NCBI GenBank assembly: GCA_963849065.1 | Contig: CAWKFM010000005.1 | Span: 1,364,001-1,428,000 of the forward strand | Length of the DNA: 64,000 nucleotides | From: TOLSYN sp963849065 | GTDB lineage: Bacteria; Acidobacteriota; Terriglobia; Terriglobales; Acidobacteriaceae | Direction of reading: 5' to 3' | Shown here: positions 34,745 to 43,438 of the stretch, piece by piece | Position numbering within the stretch: the first letter of the stretch is position 1 | Layout: each line of letters starts with the position of its first letter | Position numbers and translations under genes: made by a program | The notes under the pieces: generated by a model | The model's database searches: none | Told to the model about the DNA's origin: nothing | What the model saw: only the letters and a program-made list of their open reading frames with translations

Positions 34745-36313
34745 GTGGCTTATAACGATTTGCGTGAATGGATAGCGGCGCTGGACAAGGCGGGCGAATT
34801 GAAGCGGATCACCGCCGAGGTGGATCCGATTCTGGAAGTGACCGAGATTTGCGATCGGGTCTCCAAGTGGGGCGCGAAGAACGGCCGTGGGCCGGGAGGT
34901 CCGGCGCTGCTGTTTGAGAAGGTGAAGGGGCATCCGGGACACAAGATTTTCATCAACCAGTTCGGCTCGGAGCGGCGGATGAACCTGGCGCTGGGGTCGA
35001 AGTCGCTGGATGAGATTGCCGGGCGGATTCACCAGATGATGGACGTGAAGACGCCGCAGGGGCTGCTGGAAAAACTCAAGATGCTGCCCATGCTGGCCGA
35101 CCTGGGGAACATGTTTCCCAAGCTGGTGAAGACCGGGCCGTGCAAAGAAGTGATCAAACGCGACAATTTTTCGCTGCTCGACTTTCCCATTCTGCAGTGC
35201 TGGCCGCAGGACGGCGGGCGTTTTATTACCTTGCCGTGCGTGATGACGCGCGATCCGCGGACGGGGAAGCGCAACGTTGGGATGTATCGCATGCACGTGT
35301 ATGACGCGACCACGACAGGGATGCACTGGCAGCGGCACAAGAACGCGGCGGAGCATCAGCGGGAGCGGATGCGTGCGGCGGTGGCCGAGGGCTCGACGCT
35401 GGGCAAGACCTCCTCGGTGGACATTATGGCGCGCAGCGGCGGCGCCAGCGTGGCCATCACGGGACGGCCGGTGAGCGGAAAGATGGAAGTGGCCGTGGCC
35501 ATCGGGACCGATCCGGCGCTGACGTTTTCGGCCATTGTGCCCGCGCCGCCGGACATTGAGGAGTACATGATCGCCGGCTTCCTGCGGGGCAAGCCGATCG
35601 AGGTGGTGAAGTGCGAGACGGTGGACCTGGAGGTTCCGGCCAGCGCGGAGATTGTGCTGGAAGGCACGGTGGACATCGGCGAACTGAAGGTGGAAGGACC
35701 GTTCGGCGACCACACCGGCTTTTACTCATTGGAGGATTTGTACCCGGTCTTCAAGGTGCAGTGCATCACCCACCGCAAGAATCCGATCTACGCCACGACG
35801 ATTGTGGGCAAGCCTCCGCAGGAAGATGCGTGGATGGCGCTGGCGGTGGAGCGGATCTTTTTGCCGGCGGCGAAGATGATGATCCCCGAACTGGTGGATT
35901 TCCATCTGCCGCCGGAGGGCGTGGCGCACAACCTGATGATCCTGTCGATCCGCAAATCGTTTCCGGGACAGGCGCGCAAGGTGATGAACGCCATCTGGTC
36001 GCTGGGGCAGGCGATGTTCACCAAGTGCATTGTGGTGGTGGACGAGGATTGCGACGTGCACGACCTGCGCGAGGTGACACTGCGCGCGCTGAACAACATC
36101 GATCCGGAGCGCGATATTCAGTTCACGCTGGGGCCAGTGGATTCGCTCGACCACGCCTCACGGCTGCCGAACTTCGGCAGCAAAATGGGCATCGACGCGA
36201 CGCGCAAGTGGGCGACCGAAGGGTTCGACCGTCCGTGGCCGGACGAGGTGGAGATGAGCGCGGAGGTGAAGGCGCGAATCACCAAGCGCTGGAAGGAATT
36301 TGGACTGGAATAG
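34745..36313 (+). CDS. UbiD family decarboxylase
   Basis: 522 aa from the GTG at 34745, chosen because AAGGGG lies 6 nt upstream; a GTG at 34739 has no room for a site. UbiD-fold motifs: NDLREWIAALDKAGELKRI at the N-terminus, GKRNVGMYRMHVYD, SVAITGRPVSGKMEVAVAIG, ILEGTVDIGELKVEGPFGDHTGFYS (the catalytic Glu region) and KVMNAIWSLGQ. The enzyme needs prenylated FMN and reversibly decarboxylates aromatic or alpha,beta-unsaturated acids. A menaquinone or aromatic-acid role is likely, but no quinone genes or UbiX are nearby to decide. Confidence 0.9.
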   Translation: MAYNDLREWIAALDKAGELKRITAEVDPILEVTEICDRVSKWGAKNGRGPGGPALLFEKVKGHPGHKIFINQFGSERRMNLALGSKSLDEIAGRIHQMMDVKTPQGLLEKLKMLPMLADLGNMFPKLVKTGPCKEVIKRDNFSLLDFPILQCWPQDGGRFITLPCVMTRDPRTGKRNVGMYRMHVYDATTTGMHWQRHKNAAEHQRERMRAAVAEGSTLGKTSSVDIMARSGGASVAITGRPVSGKMEVAVAIGTDPALTFSAIVPAPPDIEEYMIAGFLRGKPIEVVKCETVDLEVPASAEIVLEGTVDIGELKVEGPFGDHTGFYSLEDLYPVFKVQCITHRKNPIYATTIVGKPPQEDAWMALAVERIFLPAAKMMIPELVDFHLPPEGVAHNLMILSIRKSFPGQARKVMNAIWSLGQAMFTKCIVVVDEDCDVHDLREVTLRALNNIDPERDIQFTLGPVDSLDHASRLPNFGSKMGIDATRKWATEGFDRPWPDEVEMSAEVKARITKRWKEFGLE

Positions 36314-36663
36314 CGCGGGAACAAGCGCGGCGCTGAAAGACCGGATTAGCGCCGGTGGATGAAGGTGAGGATCAGCAGGCTCTAGAAAAACGAGGAAAAG
36401 ATGGTGGCTAGGAAGAGCCCCTCGGCGGCGTCCAGCGCGGAGCGGACGTCCAGCGAGACATGCCGGCTGCAGGCCGCAAACAGCTCTCTTTCAAGCACGG
36501 CCGTCTGGCGATGCTGGATGAGGCGGCGCAAATGCCTGAATGGACCCACGTACAGTTCCTCTGCCACATTCCAAGTAGCTTCGAGCAATAGGATTACGCC
36601 CTTAGTTTTTCAAATTGCATAGAAGAAATATTGCTGCCAGAAATTACGTTCGTAACGCCGCTC
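36314..36663. other. Intergenic region with a weak open frame
   Basis: 350 nt between the UbiD-family and M48 genes, which converge. On the minus strand, 36382-36588 encodes 68 residues (ending LDAAEGLFLATIFSSFF) with helix-like composition, but it has only a TTG start and no ribosome-binding site, so it may be a decayed gene. Nothing else is visible. Confidence 0.35.
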
Positions 36664-37914
36664 TCACTTGCCGGATAGAGCGAACTGGATTCGCTGGGCG
36701 ATAGGCGGGTGGGAATAGCTCCAGAAGACGAGCAGAGGCGAGGGGTTGGGATAGGAATACGACTTTTCGCCAAGCAGCTGAAAGGCCTGAGCCGCGACTT
36801 GGCCGGCGTAAGGGGTGACAGGTCGCGTGATGGCCAGGCCATAGGCGTCAGCCTGGTGCTCCTCCCAGCGGCTGAAGGTGTTGGCCAGCGGGGTACCGAA
36901 GAAGATCAGCAGCGATGCGATCAGCGCGAGCAGCGGCAGCGAGGCCCAGTCGCCCAGAGAACTTAATCCCACGCTGCACAGTCCCCACCGGGGGCCATAG
37001 CGGCGGAGCGCGGCTTCGGCAAGGCGCTGGAGAAGCCAGAATCCGGCGAAGGCGAGCAGGGCACTATAGGCCAGCCCGAGATAGATGTGATGCAGCTGAT
37101 AGTGTCCCATTTCATGCCCGAAGACGAACAGGATTTGCGGTAGGGTGAGGTCGCGCGCAGTGTTGTCCCACACCACGATGCGCTTGGTGGCGCCGAAGCC
37201 GGTAACGTAGGCGTTGTAGGTGGTGACCTTGTCGCTGGCGTGCATCAGAAAGATGCGCGACGGAGGAATGTCCAGTCCGGCGGAGTGTGCGAGGCTGCGC
37301 AACTGCTCGGTGAGCTGGGGTTGCGTGTTGGCAAGGGGCTCAAAGCGGTTGAAGAGCGGGTCGATCAGGATAGGCGAGATAAAGACCATGCCTGCCGTGA
37401 TGGGCAGGGTTGCAAGCCAAGCGTAGCGCCACCAGCTGCGCGGCGAGTGGCGGATGAGCGTGTAGAGTCCCCACAGCGTAAGCGTGGCGAAGATGGCCGT
37501 GAGGAGTTCGGACTTGGCGAGGTCCGCCAGCCACGAGAACCAGCTCTGCACGCTGAGTCCGTAGGCCAGCGCGATGTGGTGCCCGTAAACTTCAAGCGGC
37601 AGCTGAAAGATGGAGTAGGTGAACAACAGCGCGGGTACGAAGATAGCCGCTTGCAGGAGACGTTTGTTCGATATGCACTCCGCGACGCGCTGCAACTTGG
37701 GTCCGAAGCGCACACTGATGAGCGCGGCGAGGACTGCAACGCCAAGGAATGTGGACGCGAACGACAGCACCAGGCCGGCGCGGTGCAGGCCTTCGGCGCG
37801 CTGCATCTGCAGCAGCGTGAGCGTGTAGGCGGTGACCGGGTGCTGGGCTACGAGTTCTCCGGGCGTGAGCGGGGCGGCGGTGGGCATGGGTTCGAAAAGC
37901 GCGAGTACTCGCAC
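36664..37914 (-). CDS. M48 family membrane metalloprotease (Ste24-like)
   Basis: 416 aa with several membrane helices. The zinc site is HEMGH in VFGHEMGHYQLHH (about residue 268), with the third ligand Glu in WEEHQADAYGLAI. The order of helices before and after HExxH is that of CAAX prenyl protease Ste24/HtpX relatives. It probably degrades or clips membrane proteins from inside the bilayer. In-frame ATGs at residues 1 and 10 are alternative starts. It stands alone. Confidence 0.88.
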   Translation of the reverse strand: MRVLALFEPMPTAAPLTPGELVAQHPVTAYTLTLLQMQRAEGLHRAGLVLSFASTFLGVAVLAALISVRFGPKLQRVAECISNKRLLQAAIFVPALLFTYSIFQLPLEVYGHHIALAYGLSVQSWFSWLADLAKSELLTAIFATLTLWGLYTLIRHSPRSWWRYAWLATLPITAGMVFISPILIDPLFNRFEPLANTQPQLTEQLRSLAHSAGLDIPPSRIFLMHASDKVTTYNAYVTGFGATKRIVVWDNTARDLTLPQILFVFGHEMGHYQLHHIYLGLAYSALLAFAGFWLLQRLAEAALRRYGPRWGLCSVGLSSLGDWASLPLLALIASLLIFFGTPLANTFSRWEEHQADAYGLAITRPVTPYAGQVAAQAFQLLGEKSYSYPNPSPLLVFWSYSHPPIAQRIQFALSGK

Positions 37915-37983
37915 TGAGTAGGTTCATTGTATCGTTGCCGACAGATGGGAGTTGCAATATCCTACCTGTAATATGATATTCGG

Positions 37984-38287
37984 GTGCAAAAAGGTGAGCG
38001 GCCGACTAAGGTTGTTGATGAAACGACGGAAGCCCGCTGTTCCAGCGGCCACGGAATCATACGAGAAGAGGTTTGGCAGGATTTGAAAGGCAAGGTGATT
38101 AGATACAACCTGGCGTTCATCCAATCACGGCCTTTGTGCGAAGGACAACGGTCGGGTGCTGGGATACGACAACAATCATGGTGAACACCACAGGCACTCG
38201 ATGGGCGAGGTCGAACCGTTCGCCTTCACTACCTACCGGGATCTGCTCACCAGGTTTATCGAGGAAGTCCGTCAGCTTAGGAAATAA
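37984..38287 (+). pseudogene. Frameshifted TumE-like toxin gene
   Basis: The first frame from a GTG at 37984 encodes KVVDETTEARCSSGHGIIREEVWQDLKGKVIRYNLAFI. The natural continuation NHGLCAKDNGRVLGYDNNHGEHHRHSMGEVEPFAFTTYRDLLTRF...LRK to the TAA at 38285-38287 lies in the next frame. Deleting one C of the CC at 38121-38122 restores a single frame of about 100 residues. The intact sequence would resemble TumE-family toxins, which sit directly before a small helix-turn-helix antitoxin, as here. Either the toxin is inactivated, the reading is slipped, or the base is a sequencing error. The family assignment is from memory of the GRVLGYDN...HHRH motif. Confidence 0.65.
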
Positions 38288-38296
38288 GGAGGAACC

Positions 38297-38665
38297 ATGG
38301 CGCTAACCATTCGCACAGACGGGTTTGAGGGATACGCGAAGCGCGCGCTGCTCAGGGCCCGTAAACTGGACCGCAAGGAACGGCTCAAGCCGGAGGTTTC
38401 CATCACGTTCGAAGATCCGATTGCGATGGCCGAGATTCTGACGGTGCAGCGGGTTCGCCTGTTTCAGCAGGTCAGAACGCAAGCGGCGTCTATCTCCGAG
38501 CTGGCGAGGATTCTCAAGCGCGATGCTTCTGCGGTCAGAAAAGACGTGGCGAGGCTGAAGCGCGCCGGAGTGGTGGTGACGGAGGAGCGGGTGAATCCCG
38601 GTCATGGGAGGGTGAAGATCGTGATGCCGGTGGCGAAAGGGTACCGCCTCACCACGGTGCTTTAA
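38297..38665 (+). CDS. TumA-like helix-turn-helix antitoxin
   Basis: 122 aa with a near-perfect AGGAGG site. The N-terminal part (MALTIRTDGFEGYAKRALLRARKLDR) is followed by an MarR-like winged helix: RTQAASISELARILKRDASAVRKDVARLKRAGVVVTEERVNPGHGRVKIVMP. This is the form of antitoxins/autorepressors that accompany TumE-like toxins. It starts 9 nt after the frameshifted toxin gene and is itself intact. Confidence 0.75.
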   Translation: MALTIRTDGFEGYAKRALLRARKLDRKERLKPEVSITFEDPIAMAEILTVQRVRLFQQVRTQAASISELARILKRDASAVRKDVARLKRAGVVVTEERVNPGHGRVKIVMPVAKGYRLTTVL

Positions 38666-38858
38666 AGTGCCATTTCCCGCTCGATGGCGATTCATTGCAG
38701 TTCCCTGTGGAAAAGCGCATCTTGACCCTCGCTGGACGCCACTCGACTGCCGGGTTGCCCCACAGGGTAGAACGGGTTTGCCAAAGGGGCATGGCTATTG
38801 AGAGCATAAGTTGTTTGTGGTATTTATGTTGACTCTATAAGGAAGAGATTCTTACCGA

Positions 38859-40220
38859 ATGCCGACAGGGCAAAAAAACACTCCTGCTGAAAGTTCCGCT
38901 GCGATTCCCGCAACCATTTCCCCAGCCCAGGGCAAGCTTGGAATTTTGGTCGTCGGAATGGGCGCGGTAGCGACCACGTTCATGGCTGGCGTCGAAGCCG
39001 TGCGCAAAGGGTATTCGAAGCCGATTGGATCGCTGACCCAGATGGGCACCATCCGGCTGGGCAAGCGCACCGATGGCCGCTCGCCGATGATCAAGGACTT
39101 TGTGCCCCTGGCCGACCTGAACGATCTGGTGTTTGGCGGCTGGGACATTTTTACCGACAGCGCCTATGAAGCGGCAGCCCACGCACAGGTGCTCAACCCG
39201 CAGCACCTGGCGCAGCTCAAGCCGTTCCTGGAGACCATCAAGCCGATGCCGGCGGTCTTCGACAAGAACTACGTGAAGCTGCTGGATGGGCCGAACGTGA
39301 AGAAGGGCAAGGACAAGCACGATCTGGCCGACCAGCTTCGCGAGGACATCCGCAAGTTTAAGAAGGACCACGGATGCGAGCGGCTGGTGATGATCTGGTG
39401 CGGCTCGACCGAGAGCTTCCAGAAGGCGAGCGAGGTGCACGCCTCGGTGGAGTCCTTCGTAAAGGGAATGAAGGCCAACGACGCCAACATCTCGCCCTCG
39501 CAGATTTATGCCTATGCCGCGCTGATGGAAGGGGTTCCGTACGCCAACGGCGCGCCCAACCTTTCAGTCGATCTGCCGGTGATGCAGGAGCTTTCGCGCC
39601 GCAACAGCGCGCCCATCTGCGGCAAGGACTTCAAGACCGGGCAGACGCTGATGAAGACGATTCTAGCGCCCGGCTTTAAGGCCCGCATGCTAGGGCTGAA
39701 CGGCTGGTTCTCCACCAACATCCTGGGCAACCGCGACGGCGAAGTGCTGGAAGATCCGGGTTCGTTCAAGACCAAGGAAGAGAGCAAGCTGAGCGTGCTC
39801 GACGAGATTCTGCAGCCCAAGCTGTATCCCGAGCTGTACGGCGATATCTTCCACAAGGTACGCATCAACTATTACCCGCCGCGCGGTGATAACAAAGAGG
39901 GTTGGGACAATATCGACATCTTCGGATGGATGGGCTATCCGATGCAGATCAAGGTGGATTTCCTCTGCCGCGACTCGATTCTGGCGGCCCCACTGGCGCT
40001 GGATATCGTACTGTTCCTGGACCTGGCGGCGCGCTGCAGCCAGCTGCAGGGAATCGGGATTCAGGAGTGGATGAGCTTCTACTTCAAGTCTCCGATGACC
40101 GCTCCGGGGCTCTATCCCGAGCACGATCTGTTCATCCAGCTGATGAAGATGAAGAACACCCTGCGCCACATCAAGGGTGAGGAACTGATCACCCACTTGG
40201 GACTGGAATACTACGACTAG
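38859..40220 (+). CDS. ino1: Inositol-3-phosphate synthase
   Basis: 453 aa. NAD-binding motif ILVVGMGAVATTFMAGVEA at about 29-47, then WDIFTDSAYEAA, MIWCGSTESF, IYAYAALMEGVPYANGAPNLSVDLP, GKDFKTGQTLMKT and SILAAPLALDI, all diagnostic of myo-inositol-1-phosphate synthase. It converts glucose-6-phosphate to L-myo-inositol-1-phosphate, the first step to inositol and phosphatidylinositol-type lipids. The first 25 residues are a Pro/Ala-rich leader. Single gene ended by a strong terminator. Confidence 0.95.
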   Translation: MPTGQKNTPAESSAAIPATISPAQGKLGILVVGMGAVATTFMAGVEAVRKGYSKPIGSLTQMGTIRLGKRTDGRSPMIKDFVPLADLNDLVFGGWDIFTDSAYEAAAHAQVLNPQHLAQLKPFLETIKPMPAVFDKNYVKLLDGPNVKKGKDKHDLADQLREDIRKFKKDHGCERLVMIWCGSTESFQKASEVHASVESFVKGMKANDANISPSQIYAYAALMEGVPYANGAPNLSVDLPVMQELSRRNSAPICGKDFKTGQTLMKTILAPGFKARMLGLNGWFSTNILGNRDGEVLEDPGSFKTKEESKLSVLDEILQPKLYPELYGDIFHKVRINYYPPRGDNKEGWDNIDIFGWMGYPMQIKVDFLCRDSILAAPLALDIVLFLDLAARCSQLQGIGIQEWMSFYFKSPMTAPGLYPEHDLFIQLMKMKNTLRHIKGEELITHLGLEYYD

Positions 40221-40240
40221 GATCGGCTGATCCAGATTTA

Positions 40241-40272
40241 AAAGCAGGAGCTAAGGCTCCTGCTTTTTCTTT
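40241..40272 (+). terminator. Rho-independent terminator after ino1
   Basis: Perfect stem GCAGGAGC / GCTCCTGC (40244-40251, 40256-40263), TAAG loop, AAA before and T5CTTT after. Confidence 0.95.
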
Positions 40273-40290
40273 GGAAAATATTAGTGGTTT

Positions 40291-40321
40291 TACTTAGACT
40301 GAGACTACGTAGTTCTAAGTA
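40291..40321. promoter_or_regulatory. Palindromic operator-like site
   Basis: TACTTAGA (40291-40298) and TCTAAGTA (40314-40321) are a perfect 8-bp inverted repeat, and the interval contains a second perfect palindrome, CTACGTAG (40305-40312). The AT-rich dyad lies 18 nt before the ATG of the exported protein gene at 40339, where a dimeric repressor would block transcription. Confidence 0.4.
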
Positions 40322-40338
40322 GGAGCATCTTAATTCCC

Positions 40339-40767
40339 ATGAAGCACGTTCAGTGGTTCTCATTGATTGCACTTCTTCTCCTGAGCTCCGGGCTCTGGGC
40401 GGCGACCGAAGGAACCTTCTGTGGCGATCTGGTGGAGGCACCGCAGGGGAAACCGTCGGCTGAGATGATCTACGTGCAGGGGCACGACGGCAACGTTCGC
40501 TCGGTGGTTGTAACCCATGCCGCGTTTAGGTATGACGAGGCGGATGCTTCCGCTAACCGCAGGCCGGCGATCATCGTGCTGGTACCAGGCACGGAGGTGC
40601 AGGTAACGGCGGAGATGGATGCGCAGAGCGGGGAGTGGACCGCCTCACGCGTAGAGATTATTCCCGACCATGCGGCCAAATTCGAGGATGACTATGGCGA
40701 GGACTACGGCGGACCCGATCCGGTGACGGTGAGCAGCCCGCCGGTGAGCGGCCGATCGGTGATCTAG
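40339..40767 (+). CDS. Exported hypothetical protein
   Basis: 142 aa with a clear Sec signal peptide (about 1-21, cleavage after LWA). The mature domain begins TEGTFCGDLVEAP and has a small beta-rich look (VRSVVVTHAAFRYDEADAS, PGTEVQVTAEMDAQSGEWTASRVEI), possibly an OB-like fold. The tail is acidic with repeated DYG(E/G) units. Unrecognised family. Its promoter region holds a double palindrome, so expression may be controlled by a dimeric regulator. Confidence 0.7.
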   Translation: MKHVQWFSLIALLLLSSGLWAATEGTFCGDLVEAPQGKPSAEMIYVQGHDGNVRSVVVTHAAFRYDEADASANRRPAIIVLVPGTEVQVTAEMDAQSGEWTASRVEIIPDHAAKFEDDYGEDYGGPDPVTVSSPPVSGRSVI

Positions 40768-40820
40768 CGCACCGGGCGCGGACGAAGGCTCGCGCACGGA
40801 AGATGCCATGCCGCAGGGAG

Positions 40821-42884
40821 CTAGTGTGCCTGTGCTTCTACGCTGAAGACTTCCCCTGGTTTCACGTCCACGATATTGTCGTAGTACTGCAAGCTATTGG
40901 CCGACAGGCGCAGATGATGGGTTCCAGGGGGGACATTGCGAATGGCCACCGTTGCAGCGGTAGCGGTAAACGGCTGATTGTCGAACCACACCTCCGTCCC
41001 CGGAGATATTCCTTTCACAATGAGAGCTCCTGACTCCGGTTTCGGGGGTGCAGGCGCGGCACTGGAAGATTCCGTGGGCGGGGCTTGGGGCACCGCCTTG
41101 GCTTCGGCCGGTGGCGGCTGAGCGGACTTAGTGCCCGAGGCGGCGGACTGGGCCGGCGAATCCTTTTTCGTCGTGGCAGGGCTGGCCTCGGCCGTGGCGG
41201 GCTTGGTTGGAGCAATCGACGGTTTCGCGGGAGTGGCTGCCGGTTTGTCGGAGGTCGATGAAACATCCACCGCGACCTGGACACCGCTGAGCGCGGTCGC
41301 CCGGTTGGACGAATCGTGGAGATCGACCGGGTCCAGTTGTAGCTGCGAATGCCCGGCGGCCCTGGAGACGAAGGTCAACGTCACCAGCGCCCCGCTGTCG
41401 TAGATCTCCGGCGTGGGCAGCGTCCGTGAGATGGTGAGATCGATGGTGCCGGCCGCCGCATCCACCCGGCGATCCAGCGTCCCGGGTTGGCCGGCGCGAT
41501 CAAACAGCCCCCCGCTGGCAACGGTGACCACCCGCAATTTCTGTGGATCATAGTGAATTCGCAGCGGCACCGAGAGGATGTCCCTGGAGTTTTTCAGGAC
41601 GATGTTCACGCCGAAGTTGGCATTCGGTTTCTGAACGACCGCCGGGGGATCGAAGGCAATCTCCGGCTTGGGAGCCACGACTGCGGCGGCCGGAGGCTGA
41701 GAGCTCTGCGGGCTTACCGGAGGATGGCTGACCTGGACGGTTTGATTGCGCAGGCGGAAGGTAAAGAAAGCCATCGCGGCCAGCACGAGGAGCAATGCGG
41801 AGATGACGCCGATCGCGGTTGGGAAAGACCGCGAACGAGGCAATTCCGAGGACGATAAAGCTGCGATGAAGTCGGGACCGTCCGTCTCCAGTTCAGCTTC
41901 CGCGCCGGGAGCTTCTGCTTCCTCCGCGGGATCTGATTCGGCGAATTTCTCCGCAATCTTCCCCAGAAGTTCGAGCTCTGTCCTCTGGACATCGGCGGAA
42001 ACTTCGCAGGTATTCTGGGCAGCCAAGACAGGCGTCGGCTCCGCCGGCTCTTCCGGCAGTTGGCTTGCGGAGGCGGGCTCCAACTCCGGCACGCTGGCCA
42101 GCACAGTCACCAATGGCTCCAGCCGTTCCACATGGCGCTGGTCGAAGTGGTTGATCTCCGGCGAAAACGCCTCGATCATGCCCACGACGCTGCCGGCCAT
42201 GGTGATGGGGACGATCAGGATCGAACGTGTCTCCATCTGCCGGGCGGCGGCCATGTTCACGCGCGGGTCTGCCCAGGCGTCATGGCAGAGGATGACCGAA
42301 CCGGTGCGCATGCTGTGACCGGAGAGTCCGCTCTCGGGGCTGAGCTGGGTCCCTACCTGGGGGGCGATGCCCGCGCTGGCGCGGCATTGCATCGCCCGGC
42401 TGTCTCCCAGCACGATGGCGGCCCCGGTGGCGCCGGTGATCGCCATGGCGCTGCAGGCCAGCAGGTGCAAGGTCGATTCGAAGGCATCCGCGCTGCCGGT
42501 AGTTCTGCAGGCAGCCAGGGGCTGAGCGGAAACCGCGCCCTGGGGCGAGGCATCGAGTTCGTCGTTTTGGTGCAGCTCAGGCATGTTCTTCAGCCGTCCG
42601 TTGAGGAAGCGTAGACCGGCCAGACCGTTCTCTTTTTTCCAAACCACCTCTCCCGCTCCGGTGTAGATGGGGGCTTTGGAAAAGCAGTGGCGGATCTCCG
42701 TAATGTGACCTGCCGCCAGTGGGCGGAAGGTCTGCACCGCCATTCCGCCCTGGCTGATGTTGAGTACGACTCCGAAGGTTCGGAATCCTCGGTTGCGCGA
42801 GATCAGGTCAACAATAAAAAGCTGGCCGGCAGGAAGGTCGTTGCGCGGTTCGCGACGTTCGGGTCTGGCGTAGGACGCCTTCAT
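40821..42884 (-). CDS. PilZ-GAF-transmembrane-cohesin-PEGA protein
   Basis: 687 aa multidomain protein. PilZ (about 5-105) has both c-di-GMP motifs: RxxxR at R10-R14 and NxSxxG at N42-G47. GAF (about 135-265) carries GATGAAIVLGD and SILIVPITMAGSVVGMIEAF. An acidic linker leads to one membrane helix (about 354-376). Outside lie a cohesin-like domain (about 407-542, EIAFDPPAVVQKPNANFGVNIVLKN ... DSGALVTLTF), a Pro/Ala/Lys linker (545-615) and a PEGA domain (about 618-685). The layout suggests inside sensing of c-di-GMP and a small molecule linked to an outside adhesion or envelope-binding module. It follows a small coiled-coil gene by 45 nt. Confidence 0.8.
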   Translation of the reverse strand: MKASYARPERREPRNDLPAGQLFIVDLISRNRGFRTFGVVLNISQGGMAVQTFRPLAAGHITEIRHCFSKAPIYTGAGEVVWKKENGLAGLRFLNGRLKNMPELHQNDELDASPQGAVSAQPLAACRTTGSADAFESTLHLLACSAMAITGATGAAIVLGDSRAMQCRASAGIAPQVGTQLSPESGLSGHSMRTGSVILCHDAWADPRVNMAAARQMETRSILIVPITMAGSVVGMIEAFSPEINHFDQRHVERLEPLVTVLASVPELEPASASQLPEEPAEPTPVLAAQNTCEVSADVQRTELELLGKIAEKFAESDPAEEAEAPGAEAELETDGPDFIAALSSSELPRSRSFPTAIGVISALLLVLAAMAFFTFRLRNQTVQVSHPPVSPQSSQPPAAAVVAPKPEIAFDPPAVVQKPNANFGVNIVLKNSRDILSVPLRIHYDPQKLRVVTVASGGLFDRAGQPGTLDRRVDAAAGTIDLTISRTLPTPEIYDSGALVTLTFVSRAAGHSQLQLDPVDLHDSSNRATALSGVQVAVDVSSTSDKPAATPAKPSIAPTKPATAEASPATTKKDSPAQSAASGTKSAQPPPAEAKAVPQAPPTESSSAAPAPPKPESGALIVKGISPGTEVWFDNQPFTATAATVAIRNVPPGTHHLRLSANSLQYYDNIVDVKPGEVFSVEAQAH

Positions 42885-42929
42885 CTCGACTTCTGGCCCC
42901 CTGGGCTATGGAAACTGCTATGAAAACTC

Positions 42930-43139
42930 TTATGGAAACTGACGTGCCGGCGCCTCTGGAACCGTCAGGCTCTCCTTGACGCGGAATTCCGAGGAAGTTC
43001 CGGCCGGAGCCGCTGCCCGCGCGGAGCTCTCCGAGTCATCCGACAGGATCCGCATGGCAACCCGCAGCGCCTCCACTTCTCCCTGGAGTTTGTGCAGCTC
43101 CGCTTCCTTCTGCCTCAACACCTCGACAATGCTCTTCAT
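42930..43139 (-). CDS. Small coiled-coil protein
   Basis: 69 aa from the ATG at 43139; a TTG at 43166 is an alternative. Residues 1-32 (MKSIVEVLRQKEAELHKLQGEVEALRVAMRIL) form a heptad coiled coil; the rest is disordered and Ala/Ser/Pro-rich. Similar short proteins often precede PilZ-type genes in acidobacteria, to my recollection. It lies 45 nt before the PilZ-GAF-cohesin-PEGA gene and is probably co-transcribed. It may be a dimerisation partner. Confidence 0.55.
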   Translation of the reverse strand: MKSIVEVLRQKEAELHKLQGEVEALRVAMRILSDDSESSARAAAPAGTSSEFRVKESLTVPEAPARQFP

Positions 43140-43438
43140 GACAGGCTGGCCACCGTTCCGCCGCAAGTTTTTTGGGTCTTTCCGGTAATGTTAATTGCGG
43201 AGCTCTGGTTGAGCAAGAACATTGCGCGCGCGCGTTCGCACGTTGGTCCCGGTGAGCGGCAAGGCTGATTTCCACGCCGGAGGTAGCGAAGTTGCCAGGA
43301 GAGGATGCCTGACCGTACACTGTGGCACCTGCGCGGAGTTGTCCAAGTGGCCCTAACGACAAAAATAATGGACCCCGATGAGCACGAGATTTGGCCCCGC
43401 CTTCGCCGTCGTTTTTGCGGCTAACGTGGGAGAGAAAC
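43140..43438. other. Intergenic region
   Basis: 299 nt between the coiled-coil gene and ribF, both on the minus strand. It should carry the promoter of the coiled-coil/PilZ operon. I see no RNA gene and no convincing terminator for ribF. Confidence 0.4.

Noticed and set aside
36382..36588. 68-codon minus-strand frame as a gene
   Set aside because: Only a TTG start and no ribosome-binding site; mentioned under the intergenic entry as a possible remnant but not called.
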